Shown: positions 9,717-18,736, counted from the first letter of the stretch. The stretch is 64,000 bases of DNA from Gemmatimonas phototrophica (GCF_000695095.2 NZ_CP011454.1:1364001-1428000), one strand, 5' to 3'. The notes: generated from the sequence alone by a model not told the origin. Numbers and translations are program-made.

Positions 9717-10251
9717 ACGAGGCGTACAGCGCCCCCGCGTCATGGCCGACGCGGGGCAGGTTGTGCGCGTCGTTGTCGTTGGGCAGGGCAGGGGCCCGGC
9801 GTGACGCACGGCGAGCCAAGAGCAATGACAGGGCGGCGGACAATGCACTGAAAAACATGAGCGGACCGGCAATGGCCACCGTGAGTCCCAGCTGTCCGCG
9901 GCCCCCGGGGGCGAGTGTGGCCAAGCCAACACTGACCATGCTGGCCGGCACGAGGCTGAGGAGCGCTCCCCCCAACGCGCCCCAGGCGGTCATGCGCCGG
10001 AGCGGGATGGCGGTGAGGGGTGTCCCGCGAGCCGCGACGCTGAAGACCCCGGCAAAGAGCAGCCCGGCGAAAAACCCGGGGACGGCCAGCGCTGGCAGCG
10101 GCGCGTCAAAGAGCTCAAAAAAGACGGTCCAGGGGAGCCATGGCAGCAGCAGACTGCTCACCCCGATGCATACTCCACCGACCGCCCAGCCGGCGGCCCA
10201 GGTGAGCCCGATCCCCACCACGCCCCGCACTCGCTTCATCCACAACGGCAT
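9643..10251 (-). CDS. Integral membrane protein, unknown function (palindrome-controlled locus)
   Basis: A 202-residue protein with about four hydrophobic segments (GIGLTWAAGWAVGGVCIG, LPALAVPGFFAGLLFAG, ALGGALLSLVPASMVSVGLA, GLTVAIAGPLMFFSALSAAL) and a basic, disordered C-terminal tail. ATG 10251 has GGAGGAG just upstream. It is transcribed away from the regulator operon, and a 21-bp palindrome (10270-10290) sits between the two starts, so both are probably controlled by the same regulator. No family was recognised. The last 74 bp overlap the 3' end of the SDR gene on the other strand. Confidence 0.8.
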   Translation of the reverse strand: MPLWMKRVRGVVGIGLTWAAGWAVGGVCIGVSSLLLPWLPWTVFFELFDAPLPALAVPGFFAGLLFAGVFSVAARGTPLTAIPLRRMTAWGALGGALLSLVPASMVSVGLATLAPGGRGQLGLTVAIAGPLMFFSALSAALSLLLARRASRRAPALPNDNDAHNLPRVGHDAGALYASSTSPSARSPSKTVPRHVSPWPPRK

Positions 10252-10269
10252 CGTCTCCTCCGGTTCTTG

Positions 10270-10290
10270 GTACTTTATAGCATAAAGTAC
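10270..10290. promoter_or_regulatory. Perfect palindromic operator between divergent genes
   Basis: GTACTTTAT (10270-10278), a three-base centre AGC, and ATAAAGTAC (10282-10290). All nine positions of the arms match. The site abuts the -35 of the rightward promoter and overlaps a TATAAA-like -10 on the leftward strand. The winged-helix protein encoded two genes downstream is the natural candidate to bind it. Confidence 0.75.
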
Positions 10291-10319
10291 TTGACGGAAA
10301 GCCCGGTGCGGTCGATACT
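10291..10319 (+). promoter_or_regulatory. Sigma-70-type promoter of the membrane protein-regulator-uppS operon
   Basis: TTGACG (10291-10296), 17-base spacer, GATACT (10314-10319), seven bases before ATG 10327. The short distance implies a near-leaderless transcript. The -35 touches the palindromic operator, so binding there should block RNA polymerase. Confidence 0.6.
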
Positions 10320-10326
10320 CCTCCGT

Positions 10327-10959
10327 ATGTCCGCTCATCCCTCCGGCCCTCCCGCTCTGCACGACCGGGCGATTCAGGATCTGTTGTTCATTCGTCGCAC
10401 CATGGAAGGGGCGGCGTCGTTCACCGACGTGCCGGGATGGGGCTTGGTGGGCATTGGGGCCACGGCCATCGCGGCGGCTCCCGTGGCGGCCCGCCAGGGA
10501 ACGCCGGAAGGGTGGCTCGCCGTCTGGATCGTCACGGCCATCGTGGCCGGGAGCGTAGGCGGGGTGACCATGTGGCGCAAAATGCGTCGTCGGCTGCCTG
10601 CCCCGGGGCCGCTGCTGCTCAGTGCGCCCGCCCGAAAATTTCTGCTCAGCTTCTGGCCGGCACTCTTCGCGGGTGCCCTCCTGACGCTAGCGCTGGTGGA
10701 TCCGTTTACCCCCGGGATGGCGCCACGGCTCGCCTCGCGGGTGCTGCCGGGGCTGTGGCTCATGATGTACGGTGTCGCCATCACGACCGCCGGCGCCTTC
10801 TCGGTGCGGGCGGTGCCCCTCATGGGCGCCGGCTTCATGGCGCTGGGAGCCATTACCCTCTTCCTGCCGGCCGCCGATGGGGATCTCATGATGGCCCTCG
10901 GGTTCGGCGCCCTGCAGATCGGCTTTGGCGTTCACATTGCCCGGAGTCACGGTGGGTAA
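10327..10959 (+). CDS. Integral membrane protein, unknown function (operon with regulator)
   Basis: A 210-residue protein with a short polar N-terminus (HDRAIQDLLFIRRTMEGAAS) and about five hydrophobic segments. It is encoded directly behind the palindromic operator. ATG 10327 is chosen over 10267 because the latter lies inside the operator. The N-terminal IRRTMEGAASFT segment before the first membrane helix recurs in small membrane proteins that precede winged-helix regulators in other genomes, but no characterised family is recognised. The regulator start overlaps its stop, so translation is probably coupled. Possible role: a membrane partner or target of the regulator. Confidence 0.8.
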   Translation: MSAHPSGPPALHDRAIQDLLFIRRTMEGAASFTDVPGWGLVGIGATAIAAAPVAARQGTPEGWLAVWIVTAIVAGSVGGVTMWRKMRRRLPAPGPLLLSAPARKFLLSFWPALFAGALLTLALVDPFTPGMAPRLASRVLPGLWLMMYGVAITTAGAFSVRAVPLMGAGFMALGAITLFLPAADGDLMMALGFGALQIGFGVHIARSHGG

Positions 10960-11359
10960 GCGCCCCGGCTCAGCGGCCCGGGCCAAGTCGGCCCCCGAAC
11001 TGCCCCCCTCCGGGGACTCAGAGGAGCGCCCGACATTGACGTCCATTGCCGGAGAGGCCACGACCCCGCTCGCTCTGGACCGCCTTATTCACGAGCGCAT
11101 CCGACTGGCCATTGTCAGTGCGTTGGCGGTGCACCCGGCGCTCAGTTTCAACGAGCTCAAGGCGCTCCTGGACACCTCAGACGGCAATGTCTCGGTCCAT
11201 GCGCGCAAGCTCGAAGATGCCGGCTATGTGGCCTGTTCCAAGGGCTTTGACGGGCGGATTCCCCGCACGGAGTATCGTCTGACCCCCGCTGGTCGTCGTG
11301 CCCTCGAACAATATCTCTCTCACATGGAAGCGCTCATCCGGCGCGTAGGAGGACAGTGA
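10952..11359 (+). CDS. Winged-helix transcriptional regulator (PF13601-like)
   Basis: A 135-residue DNA-binding protein. Residues from LDRLIHERIRLAIVSAL onward form a winged helix: recognition-helix region SFNELKALLDTSDGNVSVHARKL, wing DAGYVACSKGFDGRIPRTEYRLT, and a C-terminal helix AGRRALEQYLSHMEAL for dimerisation. This pattern is that of the HTH_34/MarR-like group. GTG 10952 follows GGAG by six bases and overlaps the upstream stop; an in-frame TTG at 10925 is possible. It is the likely ligand of the palindrome at 10270-10290 and so would regulate itself, both membrane genes and uppS. No sensor domain is visible. Confidence 0.9.
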   Translation: MGKRPGSAARAKSAPELPPSGDSEERPTLTSIAGEATTPLALDRLIHERIRLAIVSALAVHPALSFNELKALLDTSDGNVSVHARKLEDAGYVACSKGFDGRIPRTEYRLTPAGRRALEQYLSHMEALIRRVGGQ

Positions 11360-12051
11360 TGGCCAAAGCCAACGTGCCGGGGCACCTCGCGATCATCATG
11401 GACGGGAACGGTCGCTGGGCCAGCCGCCGCGGTCGTCCCCGGTGGATGGGCCATGTGCGAGGGGCGCATACGGCGCGTGAGGTGGTGGCGCACTGTGCCC
11501 GCGTGGGAGTGACCGATCTGACGCTCTATGCCTTTTCCAGCGACAACTGGAAGCGTCCCCGGGAAGAGGTCGGATTCCTCCTCGACCTCTTTACGTCGCA
11601 CCTGGATCGCCAGCTGGCGGCGTTGCTGAGCAACGGCATTCGCCTGTCCATCATTGGCCGCCGTGACCGGTTGCCCCCCGCGCTGGTTGCGGCCATTGCC
11701 GATGCCGAAGCGCGCACGGCGCACGGTACGCGCATGCATTTGCGGGTCGCGATCGACTACTCGAGCCGCACGGCCATTGAAGAGGCGTTTTCGCGCCGGC
11801 AGGAAGGGCAGGTAGATGCACCGCTCGACTCGCTGCTGCCGCAGGTGGACCTGCTTCTGCGCACGGGTGGGGAACGACGCCTGTCCGACTTTCTGCTTTG
11901 GGAGTGCGCCTACGCCGAACTGGCGTTTCTGGATGTGCACTTCCCCGATCTCAGCACCGCCGACCTCGATACCGTTTTTGCCGACTACGCCAAACGCGAA
12001 CGCCGCTTTGGCGACGTGGGCGCGTCGGGGCAGCTGGCGCCGGTGCCCTGA
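11359..12051 (+). CDS. uppS: Isoprenyl transferase (undecaprenyl diphosphate synthase family)
   Basis: A 230-residue cis-prenyltransferase that condenses isopentenyl diphosphate onto an allylic primer to make polyprenyl diphosphate carriers for wall synthesis. Seen: HLAIIMDGNGRWA with the catalytic Asp at residue 15, RGAHTAREVV, LYAFSSDNWKRP, and the C-terminal RTGGERRLSDFLLWE block. Two usual residues differ (SDNW for SENW, SDFLLWE for SNFLLWQ). ATG 11359 overlaps the regulator stop and AGGAGG lies upstream. The normal neighbours (frr, cdsA, dxr) are absent, so this may be a second, regulated copy making a different chain length; that is inference. Confidence 0.92.
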   Translation: MAKANVPGHLAIIMDGNGRWASRRGRPRWMGHVRGAHTAREVVAHCARVGVTDLTLYAFSSDNWKRPREEVGFLLDLFTSHLDRQLAALLSNGIRLSIIGRRDRLPPALVAAIADAEARTAHGTRMHLRVAIDYSSRTAIEEAFSRRQEGQVDAPLDSLLPQVDLLLRTGGERRLSDFLLWECAYAELAFLDVHFPDLSTADLDTVFADYAKRERRFGDVGASGQLAPVP

Positions 12052-12055
12052 GGCG

Positions 12056-12763
12056 TTAGCCGAGACGTCGCAACGGGTGAATGCGCACGTTCACCGGTGA
12101 CGCGGCCAATACAGAGTCCGGTGCGCCGGTCAGCGGAAACCCGGCGAGTGCCGCCGGGGCGGTAGTATGGGCCAGCAGCGTGGGCGTGTGAATGTGATAC
12201 GGCGTGTGTGATACGCGACCACGGTACAGCTGCCCGCGCGCATCGGCAGCGTACAGCACGTAGCGCTCCACCAGAAAATGCTCCAGCGATTCCGGCGCGG
12301 CCGGTGCGGATCCCGCGTGTTGCTGCCACCGATAGCGCCACGGGGCATGCACGGTGCCACGCCGCTGGCTGTAAAAGTCCACGGCACCGCCCGCGTGCGT
12401 CGCGTGCATGCGGGCGTGTACGTACGGCAAATGAAAGAACCGCTGCGCGATGGCCACACCGATGGGCTGATTGCAGTCCAACGAATAGAACCACACGCCG
12501 GGAACACCAGCGGCATCACGCACATAGGTGCGCACGTTGAGCTCCAGAAACCAGGAGAGCCACGGCACCGGCGGCAGGAACGCCGGTCGCACACGGTCCA
12601 TGAAGAACGGTACGATACCCAGGTAGCCCTGCCCCTCATGCGTGTCAACGAACAGACCAGGCGGTAGGGTGGCCTGCACCGCAGCCGCGCTGACCCGCCA
12701 GTGCAGGAACAGCAGATCACGCCACCGCTGTGTCCCCACCACCGGGTTCGGCGGGGGCGACAC
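12056..12763 (-). CDS. DUF2071 (YqjF-like) family protein
   Basis: A 235-residue protein of the DUF2071 family. Visible family features: QRWRDLLFLHWRV near the start, LPPGLFVDTHEGQGYLGIVPFFM, ELNVRTYVRD, GVWFYSLDCNQPIGVAIAQ, and the conserved ERYVLYA region. The biochemical role of the family is not established. The fold is related to acetoacetate-decarboxylase-like barrels. It starts with GTG immediately after the TAA of the VOC gene, so the two are translationally coupled. It converges on uppS with a four-base gap and no visible terminator. Confidence 0.88.
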   Translation of the reverse strand: MSPPPNPVVGTQRWRDLLFLHWRVSAAAVQATLPPGLFVDTHEGQGYLGIVPFFMDRVRPAFLPPVPWLSWFLELNVRTYVRDAAGVPGVWFYSLDCNQPIGVAIAQRFFHLPYVHARMHATHAGGAVDFYSQRRGTVHAPWRYRWQQHAGSAPAAPESLEHFLVERYVLYAADARGQLYRGRVSHTPYHIHTPTLLAHTTAPAALAGFPLTGAPDSVLAASPVNVRIHPLRRLG

Positions 12764-13129
12764 TTACTCCTTCACCTCACACGCTTCCAGCGGATTGCCA
12801 TCGAGATCGCGGAAGCGGAAGTAGATCACCCCGGGCGTTTCGCTCAGCGAGTCTACGGCAACGTCGTTCGCCGACAGCGCTGCGTGGGCAGCCTTGGCAT
12901 CCGTACACGCCAGGATGGGATACGTACCGGATGCCACGAACTCGGCGCCGTCCGCGAGTTGCCACAACGTCAACGTGGAGCCGCCGCTGAACTCAATCAC
13001 CGCCAGCCGTTGTTCATCATCCTCGTACACCTGCTCACCGCCAAGATGCTGCGCGTACCAAGCACAGGCGGCGCTGATGTCGCGCACCCGCAGGATGATG
13101 GTGTCGATGCCAGTGAAATGCGATGTCAT
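12764..13129 (-). CDS. VOC-family (glyoxalase/bleomycin-resistance fold) protein
   Basis: A 121-residue single VOC domain pair. It begins with the typical GIDTIILRVRDISAACAWYAQHLG and ends with VIYFRFRDLDGNPLEACE, where the final Glu is a usual metal ligand. Such proteins bind a divalent metal and act as glyoxalases, dioxygenases or binding proteins for toxic compounds. Nothing here fixes the substrate. It lies 53 bp after recQ and directly before the DUF2071 gene on the same strand, so the three may share a transcript. Confidence 0.9.
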   Translation of the reverse strand: MTSHFTGIDTIILRVRDISAACAWYAQHLGGEQVYEDDEQRLAVIEFSGGSTLTLWQLADGAEFVASGTYPILACTDAKAAHAALSANDVAVDSLSETPGVIYFRFRDLDGNPLEACEVKE

Positions 13130-13182
13130 GGGTGTGGGAGACGGTAATGGCAGTGTAACGCACGAGTCGGCGTGCGGTTCCC

Positions 13183-14748
13183 CTACGTCGAGTACATGGC
13201 GAGGACTTCCAGAAACGCGTCGCCGTAGCGCTCGAGTTTGGCCTGGCCGACCCCGGGGACCTGCAGGAGTGCCGCATGGCTGTCCGGTTTTCGCTCCACC
13301 ATCTCCAGCAGCACGCGGTCACCAAAAACGATGTAGGCCGGCACGCCCGCCTCATCGGCCAATTCCCGACGCATGGCCCGCAGGGCATCAAAGAGCTCGC
13401 GGTCGTCGGCGTCGAGTTCGTTGACGTCCAGCGCCGCGCGTGATGGCAGTCGAACCCCCGGCGTGGACTTGCGCCACCCCGCCACGGCTACGCGCTCAAG
13501 GTCCGCCGCCTCCGCCAACCGCGTGGCCACCGATTGACCGGTGCACTGATCGCACGATGTGCCACAGTTGTCGATGGCTTCGTCAAAATGCCTCACCAGC
13601 GCCTGATGACGACAGGAAGCCCGCTCCACCAGATTGAACAGCGCCACCGTGGCGGCACGCGTGCGGGTCCGCAACGCCTCGTCCTCAAGTCGGTCGAGAA
13701 ACCGCTCGTGCTGCATGACGTCGGCCCACGAATAAAACATGACGCAGTCGCTTGGCAGCCCATCACGTCCGGCACGCCCGATTTCCTGATACCACGACTC
13801 GATATCCTTGGGCATGTCGCGGTGAATGACGAAGCGCACATTGGATTTGTCGATCCCCATGCCAAAGGCGACCGTCGCCACCACCACGTCCACATCGTCA
13901 CGCTGGAAGGCGTCCTGATTGCTGGCGCGCTCCTCGGCGCTCAGACCGGCGTGATACGACAGCGCACGGACACCCTGCGACACCAGAAATTCCGTGGTCT
14001 GCTCCACGCCTTTGCGACTCTGGCAATACACAATGCCACTCTCGCCCGCATGTGAGCGAATCAGCGCAAGGATTTCGTTGCGGGTGTTTCCCCCTTGCCC
14101 CTTCTTGCGTACGCCGATGCGCAGATTGGGACGGAAGAACGACCCCTTGAATCCGGCCGGTTTTTTCATGCCCAGCTGGCGCAGAATGTCACGCGCCACC
14201 TCGCGCGTGGCCGTAGCGGTCAGGGCAAGCACGGGCACATCGAGCTGCTGCTTCAGCCCCTGCAGTCGCCGGTACGATGGACGGAAATCGTGCCCCCACT
14301 GACTGATGCAGTGGGCTTCGTCCACCACCAGCAGGGAAATGGGGCACCCCTGCACAAAATCGCCGAGGTAGCCGTCGAGGGCTTCCGGGGCGAGGTACAC
14401 CAGCTCATACGCGCCGGCCCGGAAGGCGTCGAGTCGAGTGCGCCGCTCCTCGGGGTCGAGGGTGGAATTGATGGCCGCCACCTTGAAGCCCAGACCGGCC
14501 ACGGCATCCACCTGGTCCTTCATCAGCGAAATGAGCGGTGAGATCACCAGCACGGTGCCGCCCAGCAGCCGCGCCGGCAACTGGTACGTGAGCGACTTGC
14601 CCGCGCCGGTGGGCATCAGTGCAATACAGTCCCGTCCCTCAAGCACGGCGTCAATCACCAGACGCTGCCCAGGGCGGAACGCATCGTACCCGAAGACCTC
14701 GCGCAGGATGTCCTCGGGTGTGCGATGGGCGGGCGAAGTGACAGTCAC
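13183..14748 (-). CDS. recQ: RecQ-type ATP-dependent DNA helicase without the RQC winged helix
   Basis: A 521-residue 3'-5' DNA helicase for repair and fork processing. Seen: [10 protein letters not shown], Walker [24 protein letters not shown], the aromatic-rich loop, TATATREV, the second RecA domain with GRAGRDG, and the zinc-binding cluster (SCRHQ...CGTSCDQC). After the zinc cluster the sequence goes within about 60 residues to an HRDC domain ([30 protein letters not shown]...[17 protein letters not shown]). The ~100-residue winged helix found in E. coli RecQ (609 residues) is not seen. It is the first gene of a run with the VOC and DUF2071 genes. Confidence 0.95.
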   Translation of the reverse strand: MTVTSPAHRTPEDILREVFGYDAFRPGQRLVIDAVLEGRDCIALMPTGAGKSLTYQLPARLLGGTVLVISPLISLMKDQVDAVAGLGFKVAAINSTLDPEERRTRLDAFRAGAYELVYLAPEALDGYLGDFVQGCPISLLVVDEAHCISQWGHDFRPSYRRLQGLKQQLDVPVLALTATATREVARDILRQLGMKKPAGFKGSFFRPNLRIGVRKKGQGGNTRNEILALIRSHAGESGIVYCQSRKGVEQTTEFLVSQGVRALSYHAGLSAEERASNQDAFQRDDVDVVVATVAFGMGIDKSNVRFVIHRDMPKDIESWYQEIGRAGRDGLPSDCVMFYSWADVMQHERFLDRLEDEALRTRTRAATVALFNLVERASCRHQALVRHFDEAIDNCGTSCDQCTGQSVATRLAEAADLERVAVAGWRKSTPGVRLPSRAALDVNELDADDRELFDALRAMRRELADEAGVPAYIVFGDRVLLEMVERKPDSHAALLQVPGVGQAKLERYGDAFLEVLAMYST

Positions 14749-14869
14749 AGAGAGGGCAGGGCGTCGGCGGTCGCAGGGGTGATCGTTGGCTCACCCCTGC
14801 ATCATCGTTGCATGATAATCGACGGTACAAATCCTTCCCACCGCCGCGCGTCCGCATAGCTTCTGCTGC

Positions 14870-15832
14870 ATGTCCATGCACACGCCTGCGGCGTCTCCGC
14901 CTCACCTGCTCTCCGCCCTCACGCTCGTGCTGGGACCGCCGCGCGAGCCGTCGCCCCTGTTCACGGAGTTTCAGGCCGGCGCGCAGCAGGGCGTCTCCGT
15001 GGCCGATCATGCCTGGGCGCACCACGAGCACGAGGCGCTCACCGCCCTGACGCATCGTGACGGCTCGATCAGTACGCACACGCTGCTGGAAACTCTGCTG
15101 GGTGGTGTACTGCAGATCGGGGTGTTGGTGGCGGACGTGGAACGATCCTGGGTGCGGCATGCCGATGGGCAGCTGTATGCGGCTGTGACCATTGTTTCTG
15201 AGGACGTCCGCCCCCGGGCCGGAGGACTGGCGCTGCATGACCCCTCATTGGTGGAGGCGCTCAATGCCGTCAGCGACACCATTGCCACCCTTGATGGGCG
15301 GGCGTGGATGCAGTGGAGCAGTCGCTCCTGGCTTGATCCGGAGGATCCGGCGCAACTGTCCCGCAGCGCCGCGCTAGTGGGAAAGATGGCAGAGGTGGTG
15401 ATCCAAGATTCCCCTGCCGGGCTCGAGTCCGCAGGGGACACCGAAGTGGAACTCGAAGCTGAACTGCTCGTCGCCATCCGGTACGGGCGCGCGCATGCGG
15501 ACCTTCCTTCGGCCGCGTTGACGCGGGAATTGCGGGCCCTGCGACATCTCGATCCCATGCGACCGGAATGGACACGCATCGTGATGGACGCGTTCTTCCT
15601 CGGTGCGCTCGATACGGCGCAGCTGCAGGAACGCGTCCGTACGCATGATGCGGCTGGGCTCGCCTTCCTGTACCTCGGCAAAGAACGGTCGGATCGCCTG
15701 AAGGTCAGTCCAGAGGTCTCCCCGCGATTCCGTGGTGAAATTGCCGCCAAAACGTTCATGACGGCCTATGCGCTGGAACGGCTGGCGCCCGTGGTTTCGG
15801 CCGCGTTACTGGACGTGATGACGGCCCAATAG
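14870..15832 (+). CDS. Conserved-looking cytoplasmic protein of unknown function
   Basis: A 320-residue protein with no signal peptide or membrane segment. I do not recognise the family. Composition is acidic and helical, with alternating patterns such as EVELEAELLVAIRYGRAHADLPSAALTRELRALRHLDP in the C-terminal half and a beta-rich middle (GVLQIGVLVADVERSWVRHADGQLYAAVTIVSE). A second ATG lies six bases inside; the first is used here. It has its own divergent start against recQ and is followed by a structured 126-bp gap before the kinase gene. Codon usage matches its neighbours. Confidence 0.7.
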   Translation: MSMHTPAASPPHLLSALTLVLGPPREPSPLFTEFQAGAQQGVSVADHAWAHHEHEALTALTHRDGSISTHTLLETLLGGVLQIGVLVADVERSWVRHADGQLYAAVTIVSEDVRPRAGGLALHDPSLVEALNAVSDTIATLDGRAWMQWSSRSWLDPEDPAQLSRSAALVGKMAEVVIQDSPAGLESAGDTEVELEAELLVAIRYGRAHADLPSAALTRELRALRHLDPMRPEWTRIVMDAFFLGALDTAQLQERVRTHDAAGLAFLYLGKERSDRLKVSPEVSPRFRGEIAAKTFMTAYALERLAPVVSAALLDVMTAQ

Positions 15833-15865
15833 AACAAGAGATATGACATAATCGAAAAATCCCGT

Positions 15866-15914
15866 CCCATCCCGACAAATCTCCCTGAATGTCGGACACT
15901 GCTTGCGGGATGGG
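15866..15914. promoter_or_regulatory. Overlapping inverted repeats upstream of the kinase gene
   Basis: CCCATCCCG (15866-15874) is complementary to CGGGATGGG (15906-15914). CCGACA (15872-15877), sharing three bases with the first arm, is complementary to TGTCGG (15890-15895). The two hairpins cannot both form fully, as in attenuator-type leaders. It lies 45 bp before the kinase ATG. Confidence 0.4.
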
Positions 15915-15958
15915 CTTCACGGTGTGCAACATGAGCGCGAGCACAGCTCCTCACGCGC

Positions 15959-18736
15959 ATGTCACTCCCCCAACTGCCACGCCGAATGGGCGACGCCGCC
16001 TCCGACGATCTCGCCCTGCTCGCCCCTTTGCTGGAGGCGGCGTTGACCGTCACCGGCGAGAAGCGCGAACAGTGGCTGGCGGACTTGCGCCAGGCCCAGC
16101 CAGACGTGGCCCGGCGACTCGAAGCGCTCATGGCCGACGAAGCGTCGCTGGACGCTGCCCGCTTTCTCGTGCGGACTTCCGCACCGCAGCTGGTGCGGGA
16201 GGCTGTCTCCAATTCCGCCGCGTTGAGCGCTGCAGCCGGGCGCCGGATGGGCGCCTATACCCTCGAGCGTGAACTCGGGGAAGGCGGCATGGGAAGCGTC
16301 TGGCTGGCGCGTCGCAGTGATGGTCGCTTTGATGGCGTTGCGGCGCTCAAGCTGCCGCATCTGTCGCGGCTCTCCACCGAAGGCGCGCGCCGCTTTGCGC
16401 GCGAGGGCAATGCACTGGCCCGCCTCACCCACCCCAACATTGCTCGGCTCACCGATGCGGGCGTCGCTGAAGATGGGCAGCCGTTTCTGGTGCTCGAGTA
16501 TGTGGACGGTGATCGCATCGACCACTGGTGTGACGCGCGCAAGCTGAGCGCCGAGCAGCGGCTGGAGTTGTTTCAGCAGGTGCTGGCCGCGGTAGCCCAT
16601 GCGCATGCGTCGTTGCTGGTGCATCGCGATCTCAAGCCCTCCAATATCCTCGTCACCAGCAATGGGACGGTCAAACTGCTCGACTTCGGCATCGTGAAGC
16701 TGCTGGAAGCCGAGCCGGGTGATGAGGCGCCCACGGAGCTGACGGGTGTTGGCGGGGGACCGCTGACACCGGAGTATGCGGCACCGGAGCAGGTGTCTGG
16801 CGGCACCATCACCACGGCCACCGATGTGTACGCATTGGGTGTGTTGCTCTACCGGTTGCTCGCCGGGCAGCATCCCACCGCCAACAACGTCCGCGGGGCC
16901 ATGGAGGTGATGCAGGCGGTGGTCGATACCGCGCCGCGTCGCCTGAGTACCGTGATCACCCAGGAGGCGGCGCAGCAGCGCAGTGCCCCGGTGGAGCGTC
17001 TGCAGCGGTTGTATGCGGGCGATCTGGAAGTGATTGTGGCCAAGGCGCTCGAAAAGGAACCGGCGCAGCGCTACACGTCGGTGACCGCGTTCAGCGAAGA
17101 CATTGCCCGCTTTCTACGGCATGTACCCGTACATGCACGACCGGCATCGGCAGGCTATCGTCTCCAAAAGTTCGTGCGGCGCAACCGGGTGGCGGTGTCC
17201 GCCGCTGTACTCATGGTGGCCGCTCTCGGCGCCGCTACCGCCGTGACGGCGCGCCAGTCGGTAGTGGCGCGTCAGGAGCGCGACGAGGCCAGGCGGCAAC
17301 GCGACCGGGCCGTGCAGGAGGAACGTCGCGCCACGGCCGCCAACGGGTTTCTGCAAACGCTGATGCAGGCGGTACCCACCGGCGAACCGTTTACGCCGGC
17401 GACACTGCTGCTCAAGGCCCGTACGCTGATCGAAGCGGACTACGCCACCGATCCGCGGTTCGCCGCCCGCATGCTGCTCGATCTGGCCGCAAGCTATGAG
17501 GCTCTCGATGATGCAACCGCCGAACGCACCCTGCTGGATCGCGCGCGATCAATCGCGAACGCCAGCGGTGATGCGGAGTCGGAAGGCCGCGCCCTGTGTG
17601 CGCTGTCGCTCTGGACATCGCGTGATCCGGACAGTGCGGCCGTGGCCCGCCCGTTCGTGGATGATGCCGTAAGGGCCACCAGGAATCTCAAGCCCGTGCC
17701 GGCGTCGGTGCAGGTCCCCTGTCTCATGGCGCGCGCACGTATCGTGGGCGAATTGGGGCCGGCAGACAGTGCGGTCGTTTATGGCGAGCAAGCGCTGGCC
17801 GTGGCCATTGCGTCGGGTGATACCTCGTCTGCGACGTTTGCGTCGCTGCTGTCCGATCTGACGGATACATACCACAACAACAATCGCATTCGCGACGCGT
17901 ACAATGCGGCGCGACGCTGGGAGGCCGCACTGGAGCGGGCGGGGCGTAGCAGCAGCGTACCGATGCTGCGGGCGCGCCAACGTGTTGCCTCCGACCTGCG
18001 CGATCTGGGCGAAATGCAGTCCGCCGACTCGGCATTGCAGGGGGTGCTCTTGCTGGCGAAGCGCATTGACTCCACCAGTGTCCCGCCGTACGTGACCGTG
18101 CTGGCGGGTGAGGTGGCGCGGCAGTTGCTCGGCGCCGATTCGGCGGCTCGCCTGTTTCAGGCCGCGGTCGTGAACGCGCGAAAGAGCGGCGATGATTTTC
18201 GTACCCGGTGGGCGCTGGCCAACCTTGCCAATTCCCAGGCCGATGCCGGGCAACCCGCTGCCGCCCAGCGCACGCGCGATGAATTTGAAAAGGCCGGCGC
18301 TCTTGGGCCCGGGAGCGTGGCCATGATTGACGCCCGCATCGATGATGCGCGCGGTCAACCAGCTCGGGCTCTCACGGCGTATTTGAAATCACTGGCGGAA
18401 CGTGATTTCCCATTCGGGCGGAACGCGCCACCGTATCATCGGATCGTGTACCGTGCCGCGCGCGCGGCGCTGGCCGCCGGCGATGGCACGGCCGCCGATA
18501 CGTTGGCTGGACACGCCATTCGGCTGGAACAACAGATGGGGCATAATCCGGCGCGCAGCGCCGACATCGGGTTGTCGTATCTGGTGCAGGGGAGGGCGCG
18601 GGCGCTGTTGCGCGATACCGTCAATGCGCGCCTACTGGCGGGGAAGGCAGAGCTGGCGTTGCGGGCTGGCTTTGGCGCGGCGCACCCAGCCACCCGCGAC
18701 CTCGTGGCATTTCAACAGCAGTTGGTGGCACGCTGA
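15959..18736 (+). CDS. Membrane-anchored Ser/Thr protein kinase with TPR-like sensor domain
   Basis: A 925-residue Pkn-type kinase. An N-terminal ~95-residue helical region precedes the kinase domain: glycine loop GEGGMGSVW (from G107), catalytic Lys131, HRDLKPSN (H222), DFG (D242) and APEQVSG activation-loop end. One membrane segment (VAVSAAVLMVAALGAATAV, about 411-430) is followed by an Arg-rich coiled coil (RQERDEARRQRDRAVQEERR) and ~450 residues of TPR-like helical repeats, presumably outside the membrane. Its TGA overlaps the ATG of an ECF sigma-factor gene, so kinase and sigma factor are translationally coupled. The kinase likely controls that sigma factor by phosphorylation, as known for related ECF/kinase pairs. 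Confidence 0.93.
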   Translation: MSLPQLPRRMGDAASDDLALLAPLLEAALTVTGEKREQWLADLRQAQPDVARRLEALMADEASLDAARFLVRTSAPQLVREAVSNSAALSAAAGRRMGAYTLERELGEGGMGSVWLARRSDGRFDGVAALKLPHLSRLSTEGARRFAREGNALARLTHPNIARLTDAGVAEDGQPFLVLEYVDGDRIDHWCDARKLSAEQRLELFQQVLAAVAHAHASLLVHRDLKPSNILVTSNGTVKLLDFGIVKLLEAEPGDEAPTELTGVGGGPLTPEYAAPEQVSGGTITTATDVYALGVLLYRLLAGQHPTANNVRGAMEVMQAVVDTAPRRLSTVITQEAAQQRSAPVERLQRLYAGDLEVIVAKALEKEPAQRYTSVTAFSEDIARFLRHVPVHARPASAGYRLQKFVRRNRVAVSAAVLMVAALGAATAVTARQSVVARQERDEARRQRDRAVQEERRATAANGFLQTLMQAVPTGEPFTPATLLLKARTLIEADYATDPRFAARMLLDLAASYEALDDATAERTLLDRARSIANASGDAESEGRALCALSLWTSRDPDSAAVARPFVDDAVRATRNLKPVPASVQVPCLMARARIVGELGPADSAVVYGEQALAVAIASGDTSSATFASLLSDLTDTYHNNNRIRDAYNAARRWEAALERAGRSSSVPMLRARQRVASDLRDLGEMQSADSALQGVLLLAKRIDSTSVPPYVTVLAGEVARQLLGADSAARLFQAAVVNARKSGDDFRTRWALANLANSQADAGQPAAAQRTRDEFEKAGALGPGSVAMIDARIDDARGQPARALTAYLKSLAERDFPFGRNAPPYHRIVYRAARAALAAGDGTAADTLAGHAIRLEQQMGHNPARSADIGLSYLVQGRARALLRDTVNARLLAGKAELALRAGFGAAHPATRDLVAFQQQLVAR

